Below, piece after piece: positions 8,940-18,039 of a DNA stretch of 64,000 nt (its first letter is position 1; every line of letters begins with the position of its first letter). Origin of the DNA: Pseudomonas quercus (GTDB lineage: Bacteria; Pseudomonadota; Gammaproteobacteria; Pseudomonadales; Pseudomonadaceae); NCBI RefSeq assembly GCF_012033695.1, contig NZ_JAAVJI010000001.1, positions 558,001 through 622,000 on the forward strand, given 5' to 3'. The translations under genes and the position numbers were made by a program. The notes under the pieces are model-generated. The model worked only from the letters and a program-made list of their open reading frames with translations, searched no databases and was not told where the DNA came from.

Positions 8940-10535
8940 CTATTCGTCCACGCTCACACCATAGAACCCGGTCACCCCAAACGGGTTGATCTTGAACCCT
9001 TGTACCTTGGTACTCATAGGTTGCGATACCACTGAATGGGCCATGGGGCTCACCGGCACCTGCTGGTGAATAATCTGCTGTGCCTGGGCGTACAGCCGGG
9101 TACGCTCGTTGCGGTCCGTGAGGGCCTTGGCCTTCTGCAGCAGGCTGTCCACGTCCTTATTGCACCAGCGGGCGTAGTTGCTGCCACCGATGGCGCTGCA
9201 CCCGTACAGCACGCCCAGCCAGTTGTCCGGGTCGCCATTGTCACCGGTCCAGCCATAGGTCATCACGTCGTGTTCGCCGGCCTTGGCCCGCTTGATGTAT
9301 TCGCCCCATTCATAGCTGACGATCTTTGCCTTGATGCCGACCTTGGCCCAGTCCTGCTGGATCATTTCAGCCGATTGCCGTGCATTGGGGTTGGACGCAC
9401 GCTGCACGGTCATGGCCCAGAGCGCGATCTCCGTGCCCGGTTTCACACCGGCAGCCGCTAACAGCTGCTTGGCTTTTTCCGGGTTGTAGGGCGTGCCTTT
9501 CACGGTAGTGTCGTAAGACCACTGGGTCGGCGGCATTACGTTCTGAGCGACTTGGCCAGCGCCCTGGAATACGGTATCGACAATGGCCTTCTTGTTGATG
9601 GCCATGTCCAGCGCCTGGCGTACCTGGGGTTTATCCAGCGGCGGGTGCTGGGTGTTGTAGGCCAGGAAGCCTACGTTGAAGCCAGGCTGCTCCAACACCT
9701 TGAGTGTGGCGTCCTTCTTGATTTCCACCAGGTCTGCCGGGCGGGCATAACCACTGACCTGGCACTCGCCCGCCTTGAGCTTCTGCAACCGTGTGGCGGC
9801 ATCGGGTGTGATGGCGAAGATCAGGTCGTCCAGCTTCACGTCTTCAGGTTTCCAATAGGCCGTGTTGCCTTTGTAGCGAATCACGGCGTCCTTCTGGTAA
9901 CGGTTGAACACGAAGGGGCCTGTACCCACTGGCATCTGGTTCAATTGCTCAGGATGTCCCGCTTTCAAAAGCTGCGCGGCGTACTCGGCAGACTGGATAG
10001 ACGCAAAGCTCATGGCCAGGTCGGCTGCAAAGGCCGCGTCCGTGCTTTTCAACGAGAACACCACGGTATGGTCGTCCAGCTTTTTCACGCCGGTGATGTT
10101 CTTGTCCAGCTCCATGTCTGTGAAATACGGGAATTCGCTAGGGTAGGCCTTCCGGAAGGGCTGGGCTTTGTCCAGCATGCGTTCAAAGGTGAACAGCACG
10201 TCGTCGGCGTTGAATTCACGGGTAGGTGTGAAATAGGGGGTGGTGTGGAATTTTACCCCTTGGCGCAGGTGGAACGTGTACGTTTTGCCCTCGTCGGTGA
10301 CGTCCCAACTCGTCGCCAGCCCTGGTTCCAGCTCGGTACCCCCACGCTTGAACTGCACCAACCGGTTGAAAACCGTTTCGGCCGCTGCATCGAACTCGGT
10401 GCCCGAGGTGTATTGCGCTGGGTCAAAGCCTGCCGGGCTGGCTTCGGAGCAGTAGATCAAGGTCGCCGCCTGGGCCATGGGCGTGGCAGCCAGTACGCCG
10501 GTGGCCAGCAGGGATAAGGCAAAGGTCAAGCGCAT
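8940..10535 (-). CDS. Periplasmic peptide-binding protein of an ABC importer (DppA/OppA family, SBP_bac_5)
   Basis: Extracytoplasmic solute-binding lipocalin-like cluster-C protein of 531 residues that would deliver di- or oligopeptides, or related solutes, to an inner-membrane importer. A signal peptide (MRLTFALSLLATGVLAATPM, cut near AQA) precedes TLIYCSEASPAGFDPAQYTS. Typical family blocks are FHLRQGVKFHTTPYFTPTRE, NADDVLFTFERML, MPVGTGPFVFNRYQKDAVIR, the central VRQALDMAINKKAIV and MTYGWTGDNGDPDNWLGVLY. GGAG is 9 nt before the ATG at 10535; the frame's earlier ATG lies within that ribosome-binding region. No permease or ATPase gene is adjacent: this is an orphan binding protein presumably sharing a DppBCDF-type translocator encoded elsewhere. 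Confidence 0.9.
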   Translation of the reverse strand: MRLTFALSLLATGVLAATPMAQAATLIYCSEASPAGFDPAQYTSGTEFDAAAETVFNRLVQFKRGGTELEPGLATSWDVTDEGKTYTFHLRQGVKFHTTPYFTPTREFNADDVLFTFERMLDKAQPFRKAYPSEFPYFTDMELDKNITGVKKLDDHTVVFSLKSTDAAFAADLAMSFASIQSAEYAAQLLKAGHPEQLNQMPVGTGPFVFNRYQKDAVIRYKGNTAYWKPEDVKLDDLIFAITPDAATRLQKLKAGECQVSGYARPADLVEIKKDATLKVLEQPGFNVGFLAYNTQHPPLDKPQVRQALDMAINKKAIVDTVFQGAGQVAQNVMPPTQWSYDTTVKGTPYNPEKAKQLLAAAGVKPGTEIALWAMTVQRASNPNARQSAEMIQQDWAKVGIKAKIVSYEWGEYIKRAKAGEHDVMTYGWTGDNGDPDNWLGVLYGCSAIGGSNYARWCNKDVDSLLQKAKALTDRNERTRLYAQAQQIIHQQVPVSPMAHSVVSQPMSTKVQGFKINPFGVTGFYGVSVDE

Positions 10536-10601
10536 GTGCAAAGGCTCCATCCATTCAAGTGAGTGAGGCAGGCAGGCAGGTTACCACTGCTGTCGATCAC
10601 C

Positions 10602-11288
10602 TTACCAAGGCAACCGTTCCCCGCTGTAACTGAAGAATCCACCGTGATCTTCCGGGCGCAGAGCGTCCAGCACCTGCAACATGTCCGCGGCGGCTTCCCG
10701 AGGCGCGCGCGCTTCGCGGCGGAAGGGGCGGGACAGGGGCGAAGTAACGGTTCCGGGGTGCAGGGCTACCAGACGCTTGTGGGGCCAGCGCCGGGCGCTT
10801 TCGATGGCGGCGGTCTTGACCAGCATGTTGAGCGCGGCCTTGGAGGCGCGGTAGCTGTACCAACCGCCCAGGCGATTGTCTTCAATGCTGCCTACCTTGG
10901 CAGACAGTACGGCCATTACACCGTTGGCCGAGAGCAAGGGGAGGAACTGCTGCAAAACCAGCGCTGGCCCCAAGGCGTTGGCCTGGAAGGTGGCCAGCAA
11001 CTGCTCCTGGTTGAGGGCTTCAAGGGTTTTTTCTGGCATGAATCCTTCACCATGGAGCACACCGGTGGCCAGGATGATCAGGTCGAAGGGCGCCTGGCCA
11101 GCCAGTTGTGCGGCAGCAGCCATAATGGTGTTCGGTAGGCCGAGGTCCAGGGGAGGTGTGGTGGAGCGACCTAGCCCCACCACCCCGGCACAGTGTGGGT
11201 CTTGATTCAGGCATTCGGCAAACGCGCTGCCAAGGGTGCCCGTGGCACCGATAATCAAGGCGTGGTAGGGCTGGGGGAGGCTGTTCAT
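10602..11288 (-). CDS. Short-chain dehydrogenase/reductase (SDR family)
   Basis: An NAD(P)-dependent SDR of 228 residues, cytoplasmic, substrate unknown. The Rossmann glycine motif is IGATGTLGSAFAECL near the N-terminus, an ILATGVLH block follows (the NNAG-type strand, as in the CsgA/YciK-like subgroup), and the catalytic Tyr/Lys are in GGWYSYRASKAALNMLVKTA. The later HPGTVTSPLSRPF matches the cofactor-binding PG motif. I chose the ATG at 11288; a GTG at 11306 is in frame, and neither has a good ribosome-binding site. It reads away from the autotransporter genes and no neighbour suggests a pathway. Confidence 0.85.
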   Translation of the reverse strand: MNSLPQPYHALIIGATGTLGSAFAECLNQDPHCAGVVGLGRSTTPPLDLGLPNTIMAAAAQLAGQAPFDLIILATGVLHGEGFMPEKTLEALNQEQLLATFQANALGPALVLQQFLPLLSANGVMAVLSAKVGSIEDNRLGGWYSYRASKAALNMLVKTAAIESARRWPHKRLVALHPGTVTSPLSRPFRREARAPREAAADMLQVLDALRPEDHGGFFSYSGERLPW

Positions 11289-11306
11289 TGGGGGCGGTCG
11301 CTGCAC

Positions 11307-11716
11307 ACTAAGGTGGCTGGAAGGTTTGCCATAAGCGCAGTGGTACAGGGCTGGGGGTGTTTAGTCAAATATCTGGGTAGCCACCCCTGTAAAAGAGCGT
11401 TCGTCCAGCCGAACGTTTGCTGAAGCGGTAATCTGTTATCCATTAGCAAATAGTGGAACTTGACTGATAAGTCATGCAGGACACTCTAACTAAAGTGCCA
11501 CTATATCGATATCGCCTTTGAAGTTCTTAACCACGTGGTTAGTTCGCCTTAAAGTAGCTCCAGAACCACTATCATTCAGGTGTATACCTGCCAACAGCCG
11601 TGTGTACGGGCTTCGGATTGTATCAATCTTGAAATAATTATTTGCCATAACCCTCACCCCCGACTATGTTGCTGAAACGCTCAATAGGGAGCTAACTGTT
11701 TAAAGGGTGTGCAAGG
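11307..11716. other. 410-bp intergenic region upstream of the autotransporter pair
   Basis: No convincing gene. The region is noticeably AT-richer than its surroundings between about 11430 and 11660 and carries a perfect 14-bp palindrome (listed separately). It probably holds divergent promoters for the SDR gene and the autotransporter genes. AAGGG 9 nt before 11717 is the likely ribosome-binding site. Confidence 0.5.
11528..11541. promoter_or_regulatory. Perfect palindrome, candidate operator
   Basis: TAACCACGTGGTTA is self-complementary over all 14 bases, centred on ACGT, 176 bp upstream of the first autotransporter start in an AT-rich stretch. Such a length and position fit a dimeric regulator's site; the regulator is not identified. 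Confidence 0.4.
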
Positions 11717-14700
11717 ATGCGAAGGCTCAAAGCTGTCCGTGCTGTGCGTTATTCCGTTAAACCCGTCACTACCGGCGCACTTTGCGCACTGTCGTTCACG
11801 TTGGTGGGTTCAGCCCATGCCACCTATGTGGAACAAGGAAAGTTAGGGGACGCAGCCAGTTGGCGTTCGGCAGAGTTTCAAAGTGACTGGGGGCTGGGTC
11901 GCATTCAGGCCGACCAGGCATATGCAGCCGGGATCACCGGGCAAGGTGTGAAAATCGGTGCGCTGGACTCAGGTTTCGATCCTACACACCCCGAAGCAAG
12001 CCCTGGTCGCTACCACGCAGTGACCGCCACAGGCACCTATGTGGACGGGTCGCCTTTCAGCGTGACCGGTGCCATCAACCCCAACAACGACACTCACGGC
12101 ACCCACGTGACCGGGACCATGGGCGCGGCTCGCGACGGCGTGGGCATGCATGGCGTGGCGTACAACGCGCAGGTGTATGTGGCCAACACCAACCAGAGTG
12201 ACAGCTTCCTGTTCGGGCCCAACCCCGACCCGTTGTACTTTCGGGCCGCGTACGGCGCCCTGGCTGATGCTGGCGTGCGTGCCATCAACAATAGCTGGGG
12301 CAGCCAGCCGCCAGACGTGACCTATGCCACCCTGGAAGGGCTGCATGCCGCCTATGCCCAGCACTACAACCGGGGCACCTGGCTGGATGAAGCCGCTGCG
12401 GTATCGCGCAAGGGCGTGATCAACGTGTTCAGCGCTGGCAATACCGGCTACGCCAATGCCAGCGTGCGGGCCGCACTGCCGTATTTCGAACCCGACCTAG
12501 AAGGCCACTGGCTGGCCGTGTCTGGCCTGGACAGCGCCAATGCCCAGCGCTACAACCAGTGCGGCGCTGCCAAATACTGGTGCATCACCACCCCTGGCCG
12601 GCTGATCAACAGCACCGTGCCGGGCGGGGGTTACGCGCTCAAGTCTGGTACCTCCATGGCCGCCCCCCATGCCACGGGTGCCCTGGCGCTGGTCATGGAG
12701 CGCTACCCCTATATGAACAATGAGCAGGCTTTGCAGGTGCTGCTCACCACCGCCACCCAGCTCGATGGTTCGGTGACCCAAGCACCCAATGCTACGGTGG
12801 GCTGGGGCGTGGCGAACCTGGAGCGGGCGATGCGCGGCCCTGGCCAGCTGCTGGGCACCTTCAACGCCAACCTGGGGGCAGGCCAGGTGGATATCTGGAG
12901 CAATGCCATCTCTGACCAGGCGCTGATCCAGCGACAAGGCGAAGACGCCATCGAGCAGGCCGCCTGGCAGCAAACCCTGGACAGCAAAGGCTGGCGCAAT
13001 GGCATTGCCAGCACCGCCAGCCAACAGGACCAGGCCGACTATGCCGTGGGCATGGCCCGTGCAGCCGCGGCTGCACAGCGCCAGTATGAGGGCAGCCTGA
13101 TCAAATCCGGCGCAGGCCGGCTCATCCTGGACGGGGCCAACACCTACCGCGGTGACACTCAGGTCAACGGGGGTGTGCTGTCCGTGAACGGTAGCCTGGC
13201 CTCTGCAGTACGCGTCAATGCTGGCGGCACACTTGGCGGCAATGGGCAGGTGGGTAACCTGACGGCGTTGAGCGGCGGTCAGGTGGCACCGGGGAACTCC
13301 ATCGGTACCTTGCAGGTGAACGGCAATGTGACATTCGAACCGGGTTCCACCTTCGCCGTCGAACTGTCGCCCACCGCCAGTGACCGCCTCGTGGCTACGG
13401 GTAGCGCCACGGTCTCCGGGGCCAACATGGCCCTAGCCCTGGACCCAACGCCTCGGGCGTTGAATACCCGGCCAGGCCAAACCCTGATCGGCCACCAATA
13501 CACCGTATTGCAGGCGGCCAGTGGGGTAACTGGCCAATTTGCGGCGGTCAGTTCCCCCTATGCGTTCCTGGGTGGCCAACTGGCCTACACGGCCAATGGC
13601 ATTGCCTTGACGACCGAGCGCATAGCCGCCTTCGCGAGCGTCGCGCACACGCCTAACCAAGCCGCAGTCGCCACGGCTGCCGAGGCGTTGGGGGAGGGGA
13701 ATGCGATCTATGAAAACCTGTTGCTGTCCTCTGAGGCTGCAGTGGCCCGCGACAGCCTTCAGTCCTTGTCGGGCGAGCTCTATCCCGCCATTACTGCCCA
13801 ACTGCTCAACGACACCCGTGCGGTCCGAGACGCGGTGGGCGAACGCCTGGGCGCCAGTGCGTTCAGCGACGACACCACACGGGCGGCGCAGGACAACGTG
13901 TGGCTTAAAGCCCTAGGCGCATGGGGCACCACAGATTCACGGCATGACACCGCAGGCTACACCTCCTCATTGGGCGGCCTGCTGGCAGGTATGGACACCA
14001 GCATCGCGGACGCTACCCGCGTGGGCGTTGTAGGCGGCTACAGTGACACCTCGGTGAACATGGGCTCAGGCACCCACGCCAGGGCATCCGTGAACAGCTA
14101 CCACCTGGGGGCCTACCTGGGCCATGAAATCGGCGCCCTGCGCCTGACCCTGGGGGGCGCTTACAGCTGGCACCGTATCGATGCCAAGCGCGACGTGCAG
14201 GTTGACGGTGCCGGCGGCCGGGAGAAAACCAAGCACGACGGGCAAACGGCTCAAGTGTTCACTGAGGCGGCCTACCGAGTACCGCTACAAGCCGCCGCGC
14301 TGGAACCGTTCGTTAACCTTGCCTATGTGCACCTGGATACCGACAGCTTCACTGAAAAAGGGGATGCAGCCGCCCTGGCTTCGGGCAGCGACACCCGTGA
14401 CGCCGTGCTCAGCACCTTTGGGGTACGTGCGCTCACCTCTATCGCCGTCAATGACCATCAAAAGGTCGACCTGTCCGGTAGCCTGGGTTGGCAGCACAAC
14501 CTGAGCGATACCGAGTCAGCGCAGCACCTGGCCTTTGCCTCGGGCGGCAGCACCTTCGGCATCGAAAGCTCACCGCTGGTACGCGATGCCGCGCTGGTGG
14601 GTGCTCATGCCCGCCTGGCCTTGAGCCAGGCGGCGAGCGTCAGCCTGGACTACAGCGGCCAATTGGCCAGCCGTGAAAAAAGCCATGGCGTGGGCCTGAG

Positions 14701-14719
14701 CCTCAACTGGCAATTCTGA
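11717..14719 (+). CDS. Subtilisin-like serine protease autotransporter (S8 passenger)
   Basis: A 1000-residue type V secretion protein: extended signal peptide (about 36 residues, ending SAHA), an S8 subtilase passenger, linker and C-terminal 12-strand beta-barrel. Catalytic residues are Asp84 (GALDSGFDP), His127 (NDTHGTHVTG) and Ser313 (KSGTSMAAPHATG). A passenger-associated repeat follows at about 464-560 (AGRLILDGANTYRGDTQVNG, APGNSIGTLQVNG), and the barrel occupies the last ~270 residues, ending in the outer-membrane signature LSLNWQF with terminal Phe. The size and layout match EprS/PspA/PspB-type proteases of Pseudomonas. It should be exported by Sec and inserted with the Bam complex. 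A close paralogue follows 95 bp downstream. The substrate is unknown; members process surface adhesins or contribute to host interaction. Confidence 0.92.
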   Translation: MRRLKAVRAVRYSVKPVTTGALCALSFTLVGSAHATYVEQGKLGDAASWRSAEFQSDWGLGRIQADQAYAAGITGQGVKIGALDSGFDPTHPEASPGRYHAVTATGTYVDGSPFSVTGAINPNNDTHGTHVTGTMGAARDGVGMHGVAYNAQVYVANTNQSDSFLFGPNPDPLYFRAAYGALADAGVRAINNSWGSQPPDVTYATLEGLHAAYAQHYNRGTWLDEAAAVSRKGVINVFSAGNTGYANASVRAALPYFEPDLEGHWLAVSGLDSANAQRYNQCGAAKYWCITTPGRLINSTVPGGGYALKSGTSMAAPHATGALALVMERYPYMNNEQALQVLLTTATQLDGSVTQAPNATVGWGVANLERAMRGPGQLLGTFNANLGAGQVDIWSNAISDQALIQRQGEDAIEQAAWQQTLDSKGWRNGIASTASQQDQADYAVGMARAAAAAQRQYEGSLIKSGAGRLILDGANTYRGDTQVNGGVLSVNGSLASAVRVNAGGTLGGNGQVGNLTALSGGQVAPGNSIGTLQVNGNVTFEPGSTFAVELSPTASDRLVATGSATVSGANMALALDPTPRALNTRPGQTLIGHQYTVLQAASGVTGQFAAVSSPYAFLGGQLAYTANGIALTTERIAAFASVAHTPNQAAVATAAEALGEGNAIYENLLLSSEAAVARDSLQSLSGELYPAITAQLLNDTRAVRDAVGERLGASAFSDDTTRAAQDNVWLKALGAWGTTDSRHDTAGYTSSLGGLLAGMDTSIADATRVGVVGGYSDTSVNMGSGTHARASVNSYHLGAYLGHEIGALRLTLGGAYSWHRIDAKRDVQVDGAGGREKTKHDGQTAQVFTEAAYRVPLQAAALEPFVNLAYVHLDTDSFTEKGDAAALASGSDTRDAVLSTFGVRALTSIAVNDHQKVDLSGSLGWQHNLSDTESAQHLAFASGGSTFGIESSPLVRDAALVGAHARLALSQAASVSLDYSGQLASREKSHGVGLSLNWQF

Positions 14720-14814
14720 TAGTTACCTACCCCTAGCTGGCTAACCAGCAACGCGGCGGCCAAGGCGGCCTCCGCGCGGGGGCTTGTGCGTGCTCATAAA
14801 GGAGAGTGATTGCT

Positions 14815-17800
14815 ATGAAAGCCTCAACTGTTCGTTCCCTGGCCCATGCCGTTCGTGCGGCCAACCGTGCATCCCTCGGTGCCATGGCCTGCTACCTGGC
14901 TACCTTAGGGGTGGCGCAGGCGGCACCCTATGTGGAAGCCGGCCAGGCCGGTGATCCCGCCAGCTGGCGCAGCGCTGAATTCAAAGCGCAGTGGGGCCTG
15001 GGCGCCATCAACGCCGACCAGGCCTATGCCGCCGGTTACACCGGCAGTGGTGTGAAGCTGGGTATCTTCGACCAGCCGGTGTATGCGCCTCACCCGGAGT
15101 TTGCCAGCCCAGGTAAGGTCACCAACTTGGTAACCAGCGGCATCCGTGAGTACACCGACCCCTACATACCGGTGAAGGCCGGTGATGCGTTCCGGTATGA
15201 CGGCACCCCCACCCCAGACTCCAATGGGCGCCTGGGCAACCATGGCACGCACGTGGGTGGCATTGCCGGTGGCAACCGGGACGGTGGGCCCATGCACGGT
15301 GTGGCGTTCAACGCCCAGATCATCAGCGCTGACAATGGTGACCCCGGCCCGGAAGACGGCATTGTGCTCGGCAACGACGGTGCGGTGTACCAGGCCGGGT
15401 GGAAAGCCTTGGTGGACAGTGGCGCCCGCATCATCAACAACAGCTGGGGCATCGGCATCACCGACCGGTTCGATCAAGGCGGGCGAGACCCCGCATTCCC
15501 GCACTTTACCGTGCAAGACGCGCAAGCGCAGTTCGACCAGATCCGCCAGATTCTGGGCACCCGGCCGGGCGGTGCCTACCAAGGCGCCATCGACGCGGCG
15601 CGCAGTGGCGTGGTGACTATTTTCGCAGCGGGCAATGACTACAACCTGAACAATCCCGACGCCATGGCCGGCCTGGGCTATTTCGTTCCGGCCATCGCCC
15701 CCAACTGGCTGACGGTCGCCGCCCTGCAGCAGAACCCGGACGCCGCGGCGGCTGCCACAACGCCTTATACCCTCAGTACCTTTTCCTCGCGCTGCGGCTA
15801 CACCGCTAGTTTCTGTGTGTCTGCGCCGGGTACGCGAATCTACAGTTCGGTACTCAATGGCACCAGCCTTCAGGACCTGACCGTTGGCTGGGCAAACAAG
15901 AACGGCACGTCCATGGCCGCCCCTCATGTGGCCGGCAGCATGGCCGTGCTGATGGAGCGCTTCCCCTACATGACCGGAGCACAAGTGGCCGAGGTGCTGA
16001 AAACCACTGCCACCGACCTGGGCGCGCCAGGCGTGGATGCGCTCTACGGGTGGGGCATGATCAACCTGGGCAAGGCCATCAATGGCCCGAGCCAATTCGT
16101 GACCGAGGCGGATATACCGGCCGAGTTCCGTATCGACGGGGCCTATGGCGACAGCCAGTTCGTGGCTGACCTGCCCGGTGTAGGTGCCGTGGTGGACGCT
16201 GGCAAGCCTACACAGCGTACCTGCAGCGGTGCCCAGTGCGGGCGGGACGTCTGGAGCAACGACATTACGGGGCATGGTGGCCTCACCAAGCAAGGCATCG
16301 GCACGCTGGTACTGACCGGCACCAACACCTACAGTGGCCCAACCCTCGTCAATGGAGGCCGGCTGGCGATCAACGGCTCCCTGGCTTCTGCCGTGACCGT
16401 GAACGACACCGGCGTACTGGGCGGTAATGGCCGGGTAGCGTCATTGACCGCCAACCGCGGTGGTACCGTAGCGCCCGGCAACTCCATCGGCACCTTGCAG
16501 GTGGCAGGGGACGCGACCCTGGCGCCGGGCGCTCTCTACGCGGTAGAGCTGTCGCCCACCGGCAGTGACCGCCTTATAGCAGGCGGGCAGGCCACGGTCA
16601 CGGGCGCCACCATGGGTTTGACCCTGGAAAACAGCGCCACCGCCCTGGGCACCCCTACCATCAGCAGCGTGCTGGGCCGGGAATTCACTGTGCTACAGGC
16701 CGCCGGTGGCGTACAGGGCCAGTTCGCAACCGTGCTGGATAACTACGCCTTCCTGGACGGGAACCTGACCTACAGCCCCACCGGTGTCGCCTTGGCCGTC
16801 GAGCGCAATGCCGACACCTTTGCCAGTGCCGCCTATACCGCCAACCAGGCCCGCGTCGCAGCGGCTGCTGAACAGCTGGGGCAGGGTAACCCGGTCTACG
16901 AGGAGGTACTGTCAAGCCCCGACACTGCCACAGCACGCCGTGCCTACACCCAATTGTCCGGTGAGGTACACCCGGCAATCGGCACCCAGCTCATCAAGGA
17001 CAGCCGGCAGGTACGGGAGGCGGTAAGCGACCGTTTGCGCGTCGACGGGCTGTATGAGCAACCCGAACCTGGCCATGAGGGCAATAATGTGTGGGTCAAA
17101 GCGCTGGGCGCCTGGGGCACCAACACCGGCAGCAGCGGTACGGCCAGTTCCACGGCCTCGCTGGGTGGCCTGCTGGCTGGCGTGGATGCGCTGGTCGCCG
17201 ACCACACCCGGGTGGGTGCCATGGCCGGTTACAGTGATACCTCGCTGGGGCTGGGCGACGGCACCCACTCGCAGGCGTCGGCCGACAGCTACCATGTGGG
17301 CGCCTATATCGGCCAGCAGCAGGGTCCTTTGCGCATCACGGCAGGTGCGTCTCACAGCTGGCATCGCATCGACGTCAAACGGGACCTGCAACTGGGCGCA
17401 TCGCCTGAGCGCCTGAAGGTCAAGCGCGACGCCCAATCCACCCAGGTCTTCACTGAGGCGGCGTACAGGCTCAACCTCCAGCCGCTGGCCCTTGAGCCCT
17501 TTGCCAACCTGGCCTACGTTCACCTGGACAACGACAGCTTCACTGAAAAAGGCGGCGATGCTGCCTTGAAGGGCGGAGACGATACCCGCGATGCTGTGCT
17601 GTCGACCTTGGGTATGCGGGCAGGCAACCGGTTCAACCTCACTGACACCCAGACCCTGGACGTGTCAGGCACCTTGGGCTGGCAGCACAACCTGAGCGAC
17701 ACCTCGGCCAAGCAGCACCTGGCCTTCACCGGTGGTGCTACGGCCTTTGCCGTACAGGCTGTATCCATGGACCGCAACGCCGCTGTGGTAGGCGCCCGCG

Positions 17801-17910
17801 CTAGCCTGGCCCTGAACCGGGAGGCACGGCTGAACTTCGATTACAACGGCCTGCTAGGTGCGCGTGACAAGACCCACGGGGTAGGGCTGTCGCTGGACTG
17901 GCAGTTCTAA
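14815..17910 (+). CDS. Subtilisin-like serine protease autotransporter, tandem paralogue
   Basis: A 1031-residue paralogue of the preceding gene with the same order: signal peptide ending VAQA, S8 passenger, passenger-associated repeat (LTKQGIGTLVLTGTNTYSGP, VAPGNSIGTLQVAGDATL) and beta-barrel ending LSLDWQF. The subtilase His (LGNHGTHVGG) and Ser (NGTSMAAPHVAG) motifs are intact; the Asp motif reads GIFDQPVYAPHPEF, where the usual D(S/T)G is changed to DQP although the Asp is kept. The passenger is about 30 residues longer than its neighbour's. AAAGGAG lies 10 nt before the ATG at 14815, excluding the in-frame GTG at 14806, which nearly touches it. The short 95-bp gap suggests cotranscription. 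Confidence 0.92.
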   Translation: MKASTVRSLAHAVRAANRASLGAMACYLATLGVAQAAPYVEAGQAGDPASWRSAEFKAQWGLGAINADQAYAAGYTGSGVKLGIFDQPVYAPHPEFASPGKVTNLVTSGIREYTDPYIPVKAGDAFRYDGTPTPDSNGRLGNHGTHVGGIAGGNRDGGPMHGVAFNAQIISADNGDPGPEDGIVLGNDGAVYQAGWKALVDSGARIINNSWGIGITDRFDQGGRDPAFPHFTVQDAQAQFDQIRQILGTRPGGAYQGAIDAARSGVVTIFAAGNDYNLNNPDAMAGLGYFVPAIAPNWLTVAALQQNPDAAAAATTPYTLSTFSSRCGYTASFCVSAPGTRIYSSVLNGTSLQDLTVGWANKNGTSMAAPHVAGSMAVLMERFPYMTGAQVAEVLKTTATDLGAPGVDALYGWGMINLGKAINGPSQFVTEADIPAEFRIDGAYGDSQFVADLPGVGAVVDAGKPTQRTCSGAQCGRDVWSNDITGHGGLTKQGIGTLVLTGTNTYSGPTLVNGGRLAINGSLASAVTVNDTGVLGGNGRVASLTANRGGTVAPGNSIGTLQVAGDATLAPGALYAVELSPTGSDRLIAGGQATVTGATMGLTLENSATALGTPTISSVLGREFTVLQAAGGVQGQFATVLDNYAFLDGNLTYSPTGVALAVERNADTFASAAYTANQARVAAAAEQLGQGNPVYEEVLSSPDTATARRAYTQLSGEVHPAIGTQLIKDSRQVREAVSDRLRVDGLYEQPEPGHEGNNVWVKALGAWGTNTGSSGTASSTASLGGLLAGVDALVADHTRVGAMAGYSDTSLGLGDGTHSQASADSYHVGAYIGQQQGPLRITAGASHSWHRIDVKRDLQLGASPERLKVKRDAQSTQVFTEAAYRLNLQPLALEPFANLAYVHLDNDSFTEKGGDAALKGGDDTRDAVLSTLGMRAGNRFNLTDTQTLDVSGTLGWQHNLSDTSAKQHLAFTGGATAFAVQAVSMDRNAAVVGARASLALNREARLNFDYNGLLGARDKTHGVGLSLDWQF

Positions 17911-18039
17911 GCCTGGCTGGCGTGCAACAGGTTGAAACCCTTGTGTAAGCGGTAATTGGCAACACCTGTCCTGCTCGGTGGTCTGTTGAGAGCGCGCCAG
18001 CGAAGCGCTGGCTTCCCAACCACCCGCCGAGTAGGACAC

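Noticed and set aside
9552..10517. A 321-codon open frame on the plus strand
   Set aside because: Shadow of the peptide-binding protein gene, which has signal peptide and family motifs.
10563..10582. Short GGCA tandem run near the start of the peptide-binding-protein gene
   Set aside because: Only three to four units, outside the coding region; too short to treat as a phase-variable repeat.
14905..16293. A 462-codon open frame on the minus strand inside the second autotransporter
   Set aside because: Composition-driven shadow; the plus-strand protein has an intact catalytic triad, repeats and barrel.
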